In this document: positions 47,005 to 57,359 of the stretch, piece by piece
How the letters are laid out: each line of letters starts with the position of its first letter
Numbering within the stretch: position 1 is the stretch's first letter
The notes under the pieces: generated by a model
What the model was told of the DNA's origin: nothing
What the model saw: only the letters and a program-made list of their open reading frames with translations
The model's database searches: none
Made by a program: the position numbers and the translations under genes
Assembly (NCBI GenBank): GCA_000955795.1
Contig: JYOB01000018.1
Span: 115,417 to 179,416, forward strand
Direction: 5' to 3'
Source of the DNA: Burkholderiaceae bacterium 26
GTDB taxonomy: Bacteria > Pseudomonadota > Gammaproteobacteria > Burkholderiales > Burkholderiaceae
Length of the DNA stretch: 64,000 nt

Positions 47005-48627
47005 TCAGACTTCGACGCCCTGGCTCTGCAGGTATTCGTCGTAGGTGCCAAGGTAATCGGTGAGCGTGCCGTCCGGGCGCACTTCGATCACGCGCGTGGC
47101 CAGGGCGCTAATCAACTCACGGTCATGCGACACGAAGATCAACGTGCCTTCGTACTTGTCCAGCGCGATCTGCAGCGACTCAATGGATTCCATGTCCATG
47201 TGGTTGGTCGGCTCGTCGAGTGCCAGAACGTTGTGACGGCCCAGCATCAGCTTGCCCCAGATCATGCGGCCCTTCTCGCCACCGGAAAGCACCTTCACGC
47301 TCTTCTTGATGTCGTCGGCCGAGAACAGCAGGCGACCCATCGTGCCGCGCAGCGATTGGTCATCGTCGCCGGCCTGCGTCCACTGGCTCATCCAATCCAT
47401 CAGGTCGCGGTCTTCGGGGAATTCTTCGTAGGTGTCCTGCGGCATGTAGCCGACGTTGGCGTTCTCGGCCCACTTGACGGCGCCGCCGTCGACCTCGATG
47501 CCGCGCTGTACGCCGGTCTTCACGGCGCCGTTCAGCAGGCAGCGCAGCAGCGTGGTCTTGCCCGCGCCGTTCTCACCGATGATGGCAATCCGCTCGCCCG
47601 CGCGCACGGCCATGGTCAGGCCATCGAAAATCTTGCGGTCGTACGTCTTGCGTGCGTTATCGGTTTCCACCGCCAGGTTGTGCAGCTTCTTCTCCATCTC
47701 GAAACGGACGAAGGGGTTCTGGCGCGACGACGGCTTGATGTCTTCCACCTTGATCTTGTCGATCATCTTCAGGCGCGACGTGGCCTGGCGAGCCTTGGAC
47801 TTGTTGGCCGAGAAGCGGCGCACGAAGTCCTGCAGGTCGGAGATGCGTTCCTTGGCCCGCGCGTTGGCGGCCTGCAGGCGTTCACGCGCCTGCATGGAGG
47901 CTTCCATGTAGTCGTCGTAATTGCCCGGGTAGACCTTGAGCGTGCCGTAGTCCATGTCGGCCATGTGCGTGCAGACCGAGTTCAGGAAGTGGCGATCGTG
48001 GGAAATGATGATCATGGTGGAATTGCGCTCGTTGAGCACCGATTCCAGCCAGCGGATCGTGTTGATGTCGAGGTTGTTGGTCGGCTCGTCCAGCAGCAGC
48101 ACGTCCGGGTTCGAGAACAGCGCCTGCGCCAGCAGCACACGCAGCTTCCAACCGGGAGCAACGTCGCTCATCGGGCCCTGATGCTGGCTGGTCGGGATGC
48201 CGACGCCCATCAGCAGTTCACCCGCACGCGCTTCGGCGGTGTAGCCGTCGTATTCAGCGTACTTGGCCTCCAGGTCGGCGGCCTTCATGTAATCGTCGTC
48301 GGTCGCTTCCGGATTGGCGTAGATGGCATCGCGCTCCTGCGCGGCGGCCCACATTTCGGTGTGGCCCATCATCACCACGTCCAGCACGCGCATGTCTTCA
48401 TAGGCGAACTGATCCTGGCGCAGCTTGCCCAGGCGCACGCCCGGCTCCAGCATCACGTTTCCGCCGCTCGGCTCCAGGTCGCTGCCGAGAATTTTCATGA
48501 AGGTCGACTTGCCACAGCCATTGGCGCCGATCAGGCCATAGCGATTGCCCTCGCCAAACTTGACCGAGATGTTCTCGAACAAGGGCTTGGGCCCGAACTG
48601 CATGGTGATGTTGGCGGTGGAAAGCAC
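47005..48627 (-). CDS. ybiT: ABC-F family ATPase YbiT
   Basis: A 540-residue soluble protein with two ABC domains and no membrane segment. The Walker A motifs are GANGCGKST and GENGAGKTT, the second signature is LSGGEKGRM and the first is degenerate, and both Walker B motifs read LDEPTN. The sequence follows E. coli YbiT closely. ABC-F proteins act on the ribosome exit site. GTG at 48627 is chosen: AAGG lies 7 bases upstream and it matches the family N-terminus ([11 protein letters not shown]). Confidence 0.9.
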   Translation of the reverse strand: MLSTANITMQFGPKPLFENISVKFGEGNRYGLIGANGCGKSTFMKILGSDLEPSGGNVMLEPGVRLGKLRQDQFAYEDMRVLDVVMMGHTEMWAAAQERDAIYANPEATDDDYMKAADLEAKYAEYDGYTAEARAGELLMGVGIPTSQHQGPMSDVAPGWKLRVLLAQALFSNPDVLLLDEPTNNLDINTIRWLESVLNERNSTMIIISHDRHFLNSVCTHMADMDYGTLKVYPGNYDDYMEASMQARERLQAANARAKERISDLQDFVRRFSANKSKARQATSRLKMIDKIKVEDIKPSSRQNPFVRFEMEKKLHNLAVETDNARKTYDRKIFDGLTMAVRAGERIAIIGENGAGKTTLLRCLLNGAVKTGVQRGIEVDGGAVKWAENANVGYMPQDTYEEFPEDRDLMDWMSQWTQAGDDDQSLRGTMGRLLFSADDIKKSVKVLSGGEKGRMIWGKLMLGRHNVLALDEPTNHMDMESIESLQIALDKYEGTLIFVSHDRELISALATRVIEVRPDGTLTDYLGTYDEYLQSQGVEV

Positions 48628-48738
48628 GTGGAAACCTTGATTTGGAAAGCGGTGATCTGGCGCGGCAAGCACATGGCCGTTCGCCATTTGGGGAACCTGA
48701 GATTTTACCACCCGGACGTGACCCGGATGGCTCGGGGC

Positions 48739-50231
<1,493 letters not shown>

Positions 50232-50708
50232 TCAATCCTGTTCGTGCGGACGCGCAAGCTTCACGTCGGCCCAGCAGTTCGGGGTTTCGTACAGCACGAG
50301 CTTGGACAGGCGCAGATGGTGCCCAAACGTGTTGCGAAACACCGGCTCGAGAATATCGAACGCAATCTGCGCGAGGTTCTCGACGGTGGGCACGTCGTTC
50401 AGCACGACGGTCTTGTGACCGCCTTCCATAGCATTCAGGAATTCGACCAGCTTGGTATCGCCGCGATAGACGAGGAAAGCGTGGTCCCACAAATCGACGA
50501 GGTGCTTGTTAGCGAGCTGTTTGACGTCGCCGAAGTCGAGGATCATGCCGTCGTCGGCAGCCTTGTCGTTGTGCAGGACTTCGCCGGTGAGCGTGAGTTC
50601 GAGCTGGTAGCGATGCCCATGCAGATTGCGGCACTGGCCGGCATGGCTCGGGATGCGGTGGCCGGCATCGAATTCGAGCCGGCGCGTGATGGAAACGGTC
50701 TTGGTCAT
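50232..50708 (-). CDS. queD: 6-carboxy-5,6,7,8-tetrahydropterin synthase
   Basis: A 158-residue member of the 6-pyruvoyltetrahydropterin synthase fold, acting in the preQ0/queuosine pathway. The zinc ligands are H17, H30 and H32; the catalytic Cys is C26 (QCRNLHGH). It lies downstream of queE and 21 bases upstream of tadA on the same strand, which puts two tRNA anticodon modification functions next to each other. Confidence 0.92.
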   Translation of the reverse strand: MTKTVSITRRLEFDAGHRIPSHAGQCRNLHGHRYQLELTLTGEVLHNDKAADDGMILDFGDVKQLANKHLVDLWDHAFLVYRGDTKLVEFLNAMEGGHKTVVLNDVPTVENLAQIAFDILEPVFRNTFGHHLRLSKLVLYETPNCWADVKLARPHEQD

Positions 50709-50786
50709 GGAACAAGGTGGCGGCAGCAGGCGCCGCGAAACGGCTGGAACCGGCAGAAAACCGGAGACAAAGTGCTGCGGCCCGCC

Positions 50787-51425
50787 TTAGCGGATGCCCA
50801 GCATCTTATGGGTTTGCAGCGACAGGCGCCAGCGCGGCCGGCGCTGGCACAGCTCAACGGCGAGCGCCGTATTCTGCCGGGCAAGCGGGCCGTCCATGGC
50901 CTGCAGGAAGAAATGCTGGAAATCCAGCCGTTCGTATGTGTCGAGGTCCTGTCCGTCTTGCGGAATCACCACCTTCAGCTCGTCGCCGCGCGTGACGACG
51001 AGTTCGGAGCCCATCTTGGGGCTCACGCACACCCAGTCGATGCCATCGGGCACGGCGATGGTGCCGTTGGTCTCGATGGCGATTTCGAAGCCGCGTGCGT
51101 GCAGCGCGTCGATCAGAGGCTTGTCGAGTTGCAGCAGCGGCTCGCCGCCGGTACAGATGACGAGCGGCTTGCCGCCCGTGGCGTTGGCCGGCCATTCGGC
51201 GGCAACGGTATCGGCAAGTGCGTCGGCAGTGGTGTATTTGCCGCCTTGCGTGCCGTCCGTGCCGACGAAGTCGGTGTCACAGAACTGGCAGACAGCTGTG
51301 GCGCGATCGACTTCGCGCCCACTCCAGAGATTGCAGCCGGCAAAGCGGCAGAAGACGGCTGCGCGGCCGGTGTTGGCACCCTCGCCTTGCAGCGTGTAGA
51401 AAATTTCCTTGACGGCGTAAGTCAT
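50787..51425 (-). CDS. queE: 7-carboxy-7-deazaguanine synthase
   Basis: A 212-residue radical SAM enzyme that rearranges 6-carboxy-tetrahydropterin to CDG in queuosine synthesis. The cluster Cys residues are C31, C46 and C49, in the CX14CX2C pattern known from the Burkholderia multivorans enzyme rather than the usual CX3CX2C. The GGEP motif binds SAM. ATG at 51425 fits the family N-terminus (TYAVKEIFYTLQGEG). queC is not in the window. No preQ1 riboswitch was recognised upstream. Confidence 0.92.
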   Translation of the reverse strand: MTYAVKEIFYTLQGEGANTGRAAVFCRFAGCNLWSGREVDRATAVCQFCDTDFVGTDGTQGGKYTTADALADTVAAEWPANATGGKPLVICTGGEPLLQLDKPLIDALHARGFEIAIETNGTIAVPDGIDWVCVSPKMGSELVVTRGDELKVVIPQDGQDLDTYERLDFQHFFLQAMDGPLARQNTALAVELCQRRPRWRLSLQTHKMLGIR

Positions 51426-51546
51426 GTCTGAACGGTGGCATTCACAGGAGAACGCCGCAAAATCGACGTCATTCCCGCGCAAACCGTACCAGTGCCCACT
51501 AGTGATTAACCCAATATTGTTTCACAAATCGGGCTGTTACGCCGGG

Positions 51547-51675
51547 CTACCCGCAGAAGGACGTCAGCGTCACAAAGGAAAAAGCGCCCTCTGGCGTAAG
51601 CCATGCCGCAAAAATGAAGGCAGCGCCGGCCGCTGCCAACACCCATGCCACCCATCGGTTCAGTTGCGCCTTCAT
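51547..51675 (-). CDS. 42-residue membrane peptide coupled to MFS gene
   Basis: A short frame whose ATG overlaps the MFS stop codon as ATGA. The product starts MKAQLNRWVAWVLAAAG, has one predicted membrane helix (about residues 8-26) with positive residues before it, and ends SFVTLTSFCG. The overlap suggests translation by re-initiation after the transporter. No family was recognised. It could be chance, but the hydrophobic pattern and coupling support a small transporter-associated peptide. Confidence 0.45.
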   Translation of the reverse strand: MKAQLNRWVAWVLAAAGAAFIFAAWLTPEGAFSFVTLTSFCG

Positions 51676-52889
51676 GCCGGTTGCGCCAGCGGCGTGCGCG
51701 CGAGTTGGCGATCATCGATCGGCCAGTGCAGCAGCGCGGCCACCACGCCGAGCGCCATCGCGCCAAACCAGATCGCGTCGTAAGAATGCAGGTGGTCGTA
51801 CACCACGCCGCCCAGCCACACGCCCAGGAACGCGCCAATCTGGTGGCCAAGGAACACGAAGCCGAACAGCGTGCCGATATAGCGCACCCCAAACACCTGC
51901 GACAGCAGCCCGTTTGTCAGCGGCACCGTGCCCAGCCACAACAAGCCCATCACGATGGCAAACGCATACAACGTTGCCTGCGACAGCGGCAGCAGGATGA
52001 ACAGCGCTATCGCCGCCGTGCGAATCAGGTATAGGAGCGACAGCAGATACTTGCGCCGGAACAGCCCGCCCAGCGCGCCGCAGTAATACGTGCCGACGAT
52101 GTTGGCGGCAGCGATCAGCGCCAGCGCGACCATGCCTTGTCGGCCGGTGAGCCCTTTGTCGAGCAGGTACGCCGGCATGTGCGCACCGATAAAGGCGAGC
52201 TGGAATCCGCACGTCAGAAAACCGAGATTCAGCAGCCAGAAACCGCGGTGGGAAAAGGCCTCGCGAATGGCCGAACCCATGCTCTGGTGCGCTTCCTGTG
52301 CGGCAGCATTAGACGTTTTTTCGCGCAACGGCGCGGCCAGCGGCAAGAAGATCGCCATGACCACCGCCATGACCACCAGCGCCGTCACCCAGCCGACCGT
52401 GCTCAACAAGCCCTGTGCGGTCGGCACCATCACGAACTGGCCGACACCGCCCACCGCACCGGCCACGCCCAGCGCCCAGCTGCGCCGCTCAGGCGGCGTC
52501 AATCGGCTGATTGCGCCATACACGACGCCGAACGACGTGCCTGACAACCCGAGCCCGATCAGCCCACCCGCCGACAGCGTGAAGCTCAGCGGCGTACTCG
52601 CATGTGCCATCAGCAGCAAACCAAGCGCATACACCACGATGCCCGCGACTACCACTTTGGCGGCCCCGTAGCGGTCGGCCAGCATGCCCGCAAATGGCTG
52701 TGCCGCGCCCCAGATGAGGTTTTGCAACGCGATGGCCAGGCCAAAGGTTTCGCGTGTCCAGCCGTGCCCCATGGTGATCGGCACTAGGAAGAGGCCTTGC
52801 ACGTGGCGGATGCCCAGCGCAAGGCCGATCACCGCCCCGCCGGCCAGTACCGGCAACCAGGGCGATTGGGTGAGAGATTTCGATGTCAT
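51672..52889 (-). CDS. MFS transporter
   Basis: A 405-residue inner membrane protein with 12 predicted helices and the MFS motif GMLADRYGAAKVVV after helix 2. The overall pattern resembles the oxalate/formate antiporter or monocarboxylate-type subfamily, but the substrate is not known. The start is ATG 52889; the longer frame to 53048 would overlap the divergent LysR gene. Probably controlled by that regulator. Confidence 0.88.
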   Translation of the reverse strand: MTSKSLTQSPWLPVLAGGAVIGLALGIRHVQGLFLVPITMGHGWTRETFGLAIALQNLIWGAAQPFAGMLADRYGAAKVVVAGIVVYALGLLLMAHASTPLSFTLSAGGLIGLGLSGTSFGVVYGAISRLTPPERRSWALGVAGAVGGVGQFVMVPTAQGLLSTVGWVTALVVMAVVMAIFLPLAAPLREKTSNAAAQEAHQSMGSAIREAFSHRGFWLLNLGFLTCGFQLAFIGAHMPAYLLDKGLTGRQGMVALALIAAANIVGTYYCGALGGLFRRKYLLSLLYLIRTAAIALFILLPLSQATLYAFAIVMGLLWLGTVPLTNGLLSQVFGVRYIGTLFGFVFLGHQIGAFLGVWLGGVVYDHLHSYDAIWFGAMALGVVAALLHWPIDDRQLARTPLAQPA

Positions 52890-52995
52890 GAGCGTTTTTT
52901 CTCCGGTGTGCCTGACATTCCCGCTTTGCAAGCGTGCCCAATGTGCATTTGGCTGGAATGTCGCTTGATGGCTTATTAAACTTCGCCATATCCGG

Positions 52996-53018
52996 GTTCT
53001 CAACTGACCTTTGAGAAC
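52996..53018. promoter_or_regulatory. Strong candidate LysR operator
   Basis: Perfect inverted repeat GTTCTCAA-N7-TTGAGAAC with 8-base arms, between the divergent MFS and LysR genes, 20 bases before the LysR start codon. The arms and spacing fit a LysR-type site. Confidence 0.65.
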
Positions 53019-53038
53019 GCCTTGCATGAGGAAAACGC

Positions 53039-53983
53039 ATGTCGACACCCCTGGTTAGGCTGGCCTCCCTGGACTTGCTGCGCGGTTTCGTGGCGGTGGG
53101 CCGGCGCATGAGCATCACGCTCGCGGCCGATGATCTGTGCCTGACGCAATCCGCTGTAAGTCGGCAGGTATCGGCGCTGGAAGAGGCGCTGGGCGTGAAG
53201 CTGCTGGTGCGCGGGCACCGCTCTATCGCGTTCACGCCCGAGGGTGAACGCCTGTTCCGCAGTGCCGACAGTGCCGTGCAGCAGTTGCAGGACGCCATTG
53301 GCGCCATCCGCGTGGCGGCCGAACGTCGGCCGGTGACGATCACGGCCAGCATCGGCGTGACAGGCTTGTGGCTGCTGCCGCGCCTGGCGCGTTTCCAACT
53401 GCAGTACCCCGACATCGACGTGCGCGTGGCCACCAACAACCGCCTCGTCGACCTGAGGAACGAAGGGATCGAGCTTGCCATCCGGTATTGCCCACCGGGC
53501 GATGCGCCGCCCGGCGCCATCCGGCTGTTTGGGGAGACCGTTGCGCCGGTCGCGCATCCGTCGCTGGGGTTGCGCTCGCTGGATTCCGCCGAGGCGTTTG
53601 CCGGCCTGACGCTGCTCGACTTTGACGACCGTGACCTGCGCCGCCCGTGGCTCCAGTGGACAGACTGGCTGGCTGCAGCGGGCTGGAGCCACGCCAAACC
53701 GCGCACCGTGCTGCGCTTCAACCAGCACGACCAGATCATCCACGCAGCGGTGGCCGGCCAGGGGATCGCGCTCGGGCGCCTGGAACTGATCGCCCCGCTG
53801 CTGGCCGACGGCCGCCTTGTCACCGTACCGACCATCGCGCCTGGGGTGCTCAACACGCATGCGTACTGGCTGATCCAATCCGAGCCGAACCCGCGCCGCG
53901 ACGTGCGCGATGTGGCCGCCTGGATCTGCTCGGAAGCGACAACCCAGGCCACGCATGCGCCGGGCGCATCCGAACTTGCGTGA
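53039..53983 (+). CDS. LysR family transcriptional regulator, GcvA-like
   Basis: A 314-residue LysR protein with the helix-turn-helix ITLAADDLCLTQSAVSRQVSALEE. The effector domain with GIELAIRYCPP resembles the GcvA group. GAGG lies 8 bases before the ATG. It is divergent from the MFS gene with a perfect palindrome between them, so it most likely controls that gene and itself. Confidence 0.88.
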   Translation: MSTPLVRLASLDLLRGFVAVGRRMSITLAADDLCLTQSAVSRQVSALEEALGVKLLVRGHRSIAFTPEGERLFRSADSAVQQLQDAIGAIRVAAERRPVTITASIGVTGLWLLPRLARFQLQYPDIDVRVATNNRLVDLRNEGIELAIRYCPPGDAPPGAIRLFGETVAPVAHPSLGLRSLDSAEAFAGLTLLDFDDRDLRRPWLQWTDWLAAAGWSHAKPRTVLRFNQHDQIIHAAVAGQGIALGRLELIAPLLADGRLVTVPTIAPGVLNTHAYWLIQSEPNPRRDVRDVAAWICSEATTQATHAPGASELA

Positions 53984-53993
53984 CACACCGCAC

Positions 53994-54272
53994 AATTTCG
54001 CCCAGGACCGCGACATTTACACGCCCGAGGCCCTAGCCGGAGAACTGACGGCGCTCGGCTTACCTGCCGACGCCATCCTTGCACAGGCGCAGTCCGACGC
54101 CAGCAAGCCGCCCCTGCGCGAGCAAACACACGCCGCGCAGATTCGTGGCATCTTTGGCGCTCCCACATTCTTTGTCGGCGACGCGATGTTCTGGGGCAAT
54201 GACCGCCTGGACGATGCGCTCGCCTGTGCCGCAGCATTGCAGTCCAGCCCCCCTCCACTTCACACCGGATAG
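53994..54272 (+). pseudogene. Truncated 2-hydroxychromene-2-carboxylate isomerase (DsbA fold)
   Basis: The C-terminal half of a DsbA-family isomerase can be read: DIYTPEALAGELTALGL, then RGIFGAPTFFVGDAMFWGNDRLDDALA, which is the hallmark end of this family. The N-terminal half (about 110 residues, including the glutathione-binding part) is missing: upstream in this frame lies the LysR gene. No start codon with a ribosome binding site exists, so this is a remnant. Confidence 0.75.
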
Positions 54273-54275
54273 CCC

Positions 54276-55103
54276 ATGCCGACCCAGATCGAAAAAGCCC
54301 ATGCCTTCCGCGCGCTGCACGAGCGCAGCGGCACCTTCGTGATCCCCAACCCGTGGGACCGGGGCTCGGCCCGGCTGCTGGCGTCGCTCGGCTTCGAAGC
54401 ATTGACCAGCACCAGCGCAGGCTTCGCGTTTTCGCGCGGGCTGCCGGACTATGGCGTGGGCCGCGACACCATCCTCGCGCATGTGGCCGATCTGGCCGCC
54501 GCCACGGATGTGCCCATGGCTGCCGATCTGGAAAACGGCTTTGGCGACGCCCCGGAAACCGTGGCGGAGACGATCCGTCTGGCAGGCGCCACCGGCATCG
54601 TCGGCGGCTCGATTGAAGACGCCACGGGCCGCGCTGATGCGCCGATCTATTCGCTGGAGGCATCGGTGGAACGCGTGCGCGCCGCGGTGGAGGCTGCACG
54701 CTCTCTGCCGTTTCCGTTCACGCTGACCGCGCGCGCTGAAAACCACCTGCACGGCCGCAACGAGCTGGCCGATACGATCCGCCGCCTGCAAGCCTTCCAG
54801 GACGCTGGCGCCGACGTGCTCTACGCTCCGGGCCTGAAAACGCGCGACGAGATTGCCACGGTGCTGCGCGAGATCGATCGCCCGCTCAATGTGCTGATGG
54901 GCTTTGCCGACGGCAACCTGAGCGTGGCCGAGTTGACTGAATTGGGCGTCAAGCGCATCAGCGTGGGCGCCACGCTGGCACGCGTGGCCATGGGCGCGTT
55001 CCAGCGTGCGGCGGAAGAACTGCGCACCGCCGGCACGTTCAACTTTGCACGCGATGCCGCCAGCGGAGCCAAGCTCAACGGCCTCTTTGCGCAGTTCGCC
55101 TGA
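54276..55103 (+). CDS. Isocitrate lyase/PEP mutase family protein
   Basis: A 275-residue (beta/alpha)8-barrel enzyme. Segments VIPNPWDRGSARLLASLGFEAL and MAADLENGFGD (metal-binding Asp/Glu) and GSIEDATG match the PEP mutase/ICL superfamily. The Cys-containing KKCGH-type loop of isocitrate lyases is absent, so a C-C lyase or phosphonate hydrolase role on a small oxo acid is more likely. There is no ribosome binding site; translation may depend on the remnant upstream. A small gap separates it from the next gene. Confidence 0.85.
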   Translation: MPTQIEKAHAFRALHERSGTFVIPNPWDRGSARLLASLGFEALTSTSAGFAFSRGLPDYGVGRDTILAHVADLAAATDVPMAADLENGFGDAPETVAETIRLAGATGIVGGSIEDATGRADAPIYSLEASVERVRAAVEAARSLPFPFTLTARAENHLHGRNELADTIRRLQAFQDAGADVLYAPGLKTRDEIATVLREIDRPLNVLMGFADGNLSVAELTELGVKRISVGATLARVAMGAFQRAAEELRTAGTFNFARDAASGAKLNGLFAQFA

Positions 55104-55132
55104 CCCGCGCGACCAAGCCAACGCAACCCGCC

Positions 55133-56347
55133 ATGCCATCCTCCCCAACCGATGTAAAGCCGCCCGGCGGCCTGCGCCAGATTCCCGCCGGCATCTGGGT
55201 GCTCGGCTGCGTCAGCCTGCTGATGGACATCGCCTCCGAGATGATCCACAGCCTGCTGCCGCTGTTCATGGTGTCAGTGCTGGGGGCAAGTGCCTTGTCG
55301 GTCGGCTTGATCGAAGGTCTGGGGGAATCGACGGCGCTCATCGTCAAGATATTCTCCGGCACGCTGAGCGACTACCTTGGTAAGCGCAAGGGCCTCGCGG
55401 CGTTCGGCTATGCGCTGGGGGCGCTGTCCAAGCCGTTGTTCGCCATGGCGCCCACGGCCGGCGTTGTGCTGACAGCGCGCCTGGTGGACCGCCTCGGCAA
55501 AGGCATCCGCGGTGCGCCGCGCGATGCGCTGGTCGCCGACATTGCCCCGCCTGCGCTGCGCGGCGCGGCCTTCGGGTTGCGGCAGGCGCTCGATACCGTG
55601 GGCGCGTTTCTGGGGCCACTTCTGGCCGTCGGGCTGATGCTGCTGTGGGCTGATGATTTTCGCGCCGTGTTCTGGGTGGCCGTCGTGCCGGCGCTGTTGT
55701 CAGTAGCGCTGCTGATGTTTGGCCTGCGCGAGCCCGAGACCCACAACGGCGCGCGCCGCACCAACCCCATCCGCCGCGACAACCTCCAGCGGCTAAACGG
55801 CGCGTACTGGTGGGTGGTGATGATCGGCGCAGTCTTCACACTTGCCCGTTTCTCCGAGGCCTTCCTGGTCCTGCGTGCACAGCAAGGCGGCATTCCCGTC
55901 GCGCTGGTGCCGCTGGTCATGGTGGCAATGAACGTCGTTTATGCGCTGGCGGCGTATCCGTTCGGCAAGCTCTCAGACCGCATGAGCCATACGAAGCTGC
56001 TGGCGCTCGGGCTGGTGGTGTTGATTGCCGCCGATGTGGTGCTTGGCCTATCCGCTCACTGGAGCGTGGTCGTCGTGGGCGTGGCGTTGTGGGGCGTACA
56101 TATGGGCATCACGCAGGGCTTGCTGGCAACCATGGTCGCCGATACCGCACCGGCCGATTTGCGTGGCACCGCATACGGCATGTTCAACCTGGTAAGCGGG
56201 CTGGCCATGTTGGCCGCCAGCGTTCTGGCCGGGCTGCTGTGGGACAAGCTGGGCGCAGCCGCAACGTTCCACGCGGGCGCGGTGTTCTGCGTGCTGGCGT
56301 TGGGGCTGCTGGCGATAAGAGGGAAGTCTTCCGGGCCGATCACGTGA
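55133..56347 (+). CDS. MFS transporter
   Basis: A 404-residue protein with about 12 membrane helices. Motif A is present as GTLSDYLGKRKGL, with a second copy in the C-terminal half (GKLSDRMSHTKLL). The segment DRLGKGIRGAPRDALVAD is typical for a group of MFS proteins of unknown substrate. It follows the PEP mutase-like gene by 29 bases and overlaps the convergent LysR gene by 8 bases. Confidence 0.88.
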   Translation: MPSSPTDVKPPGGLRQIPAGIWVLGCVSLLMDIASEMIHSLLPLFMVSVLGASALSVGLIEGLGESTALIVKIFSGTLSDYLGKRKGLAAFGYALGALSKPLFAMAPTAGVVLTARLVDRLGKGIRGAPRDALVADIAPPALRGAAFGLRQALDTVGAFLGPLLAVGLMLLWADDFRAVFWVAVVPALLSVALLMFGLREPETHNGARRTNPIRRDNLQRLNGAYWWVVMIGAVFTLARFSEAFLVLRAQQGGIPVALVPLVMVAMNVVYALAAYPFGKLSDRMSHTKLLALGLVVLIAADVVLGLSAHWSVVVVGVALWGVHMGITQGLLATMVADTAPADLRGTAYGMFNLVSGLAMLAASVLAGLLWDKLGAAATFHAGAVFCVLALGLLAIRGKSSGPIT

Positions 56348-57251
56348 CTCCCGTGACGTTCGGCTGCACCTTGAACCAGTCCACCAGAAAATCCAGCATG
56401 GCCCGCAGCGCCGCCGGCATCTGCCTGCGCGAGCTGTACACGCCGTGAATGCCCAGCGCCTGGGGCGCGTGCTCAGGCAACAGGCGCACGAGTTGCCCGC
56501 TGGCGATCATCGGCGCAGCAGCAAACACCGGTTGCAACGCTATGCCCGCGCCCTCTCGTGCCGCTGTCAGCAACACCATCGATTCATTCGCACTCAGATT
56601 GCCGCCCACCGGCACGTCCGACGGGGCGCCCGTCTTCGCATCCGTGAACTTCCACAGGCTTTTGCCGAAATACGAATACGTCAGGCAGTTGTGAACGGCC
56701 AGGTCTTCCACGCGGCGCGGTGTGCCATGCGCGGCCAAGTACGACGGTGCCGCCACCACAACGGATTCACACACGCCCAGCGGCCGCGCAATCAAGTTCG
56801 GATCAAGGTCGTTGGTGATGCGCACGGCCAGGTCGATGCGCTCTTCCACAAGATTGATGGTGCGGTTGTCGACCACCAGATCGACGGCCGTGTGCGGATA
56901 GCGCCGCAGGTAGGCCGTCACCGCCGTGCTCAACGTCTGCTGCGCCAGGGATTGCGCACAGGCAATGCGCAGGAGCCCGCGCGGCGTATCGGCTTCGGGG
57001 CCATCCGCCACAGCCATCTGTGAAGCGATTTCCAGCATCTGGCGGCAGCGCGCGAGCGTCGTTTCACCGGCGGGCGTCAGGCCGATGCGGCGCGTGGTTC
57101 GGTGCAGCAGCCGCGCGCCGGACCACGCCTCCATCTGCGCCAGATAACGCGTGACCATCGCGCGCGACATGTCGAGCCCTTCTGCGGCGGCGCTCAGGCT
57201 GCCGCGATCGACGATCGCCACAAATACTTCGGCTGACGTGATGCGATCCAT
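56340..57251 (-). CDS. LysR family transcriptional regulator
   Basis: A 303-residue LysR protein with the helix-turn-helix GSLSAAAEGLDMSRAMVTRYLAQME and a CrgA/AaeR-like effector domain. It is divergent from the metallo-beta-lactamase-fold gene, with several inverted repeats between. The start codon itself overlaps one palindrome arm, which suggests autoregulation. Confidence 0.88.
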   Translation of the reverse strand: MDRITSAEVFVAIVDRGSLSAAAEGLDMSRAMVTRYLAQMEAWSGARLLHRTTRRIGLTPAGETTLARCRQMLEIASQMAVADGPEADTPRGLLRIACAQSLAQQTLSTAVTAYLRRYPHTAVDLVVDNRTINLVEERIDLAVRITNDLDPNLIARPLGVCESVVVAAPSYLAAHGTPRRVEDLAVHNCLTYSYFGKSLWKFTDAKTGAPSDVPVGGNLSANESMVLLTAAREGAGIALQPVFAAAPMIASGQLVRLLPEHAPQALGIHGVYSSRRQMPAALRAMLDFLVDWFKVQPNVTGVT

Positions 57252-57318
57252 ATTTGATCGATTGGCGAAACAAATATGCGCATCTTAGGTGGTTTTTTGA
57301 TCGAATCAAGCAACCTAA
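57249..57318. promoter_or_regulatory. Three inverted repeats in a divergent control region
   Basis: CATATTTG-N14-CAAATATG (57249-57278, 8-base arms), TTAGGT-N22-ACCTAA (57285-57318), and inside the latter TTGAT-CGA-ATCAA (57297-57309). The first overlaps the LysR start codon. These are candidate LysR sites for the divergent pair. Confidence 0.55.
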
Positions 57319-57359
57319 AGTGGCGACATTGCTGCAACCACATGCAACTGGAGAAAACA

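Noticed and set aside
51426..51546. preQ1 riboswitch before queE
   Set aside because: No matching pseudoknot pattern with the A-rich tail was found in the short leader.
52489..54699. A 736-codon minus-strand frame across the MFS/LysR region
   Set aside because: It crosses two real genes and the divergent control region; the product is Arg/Ser-rich and has no recognisable features.
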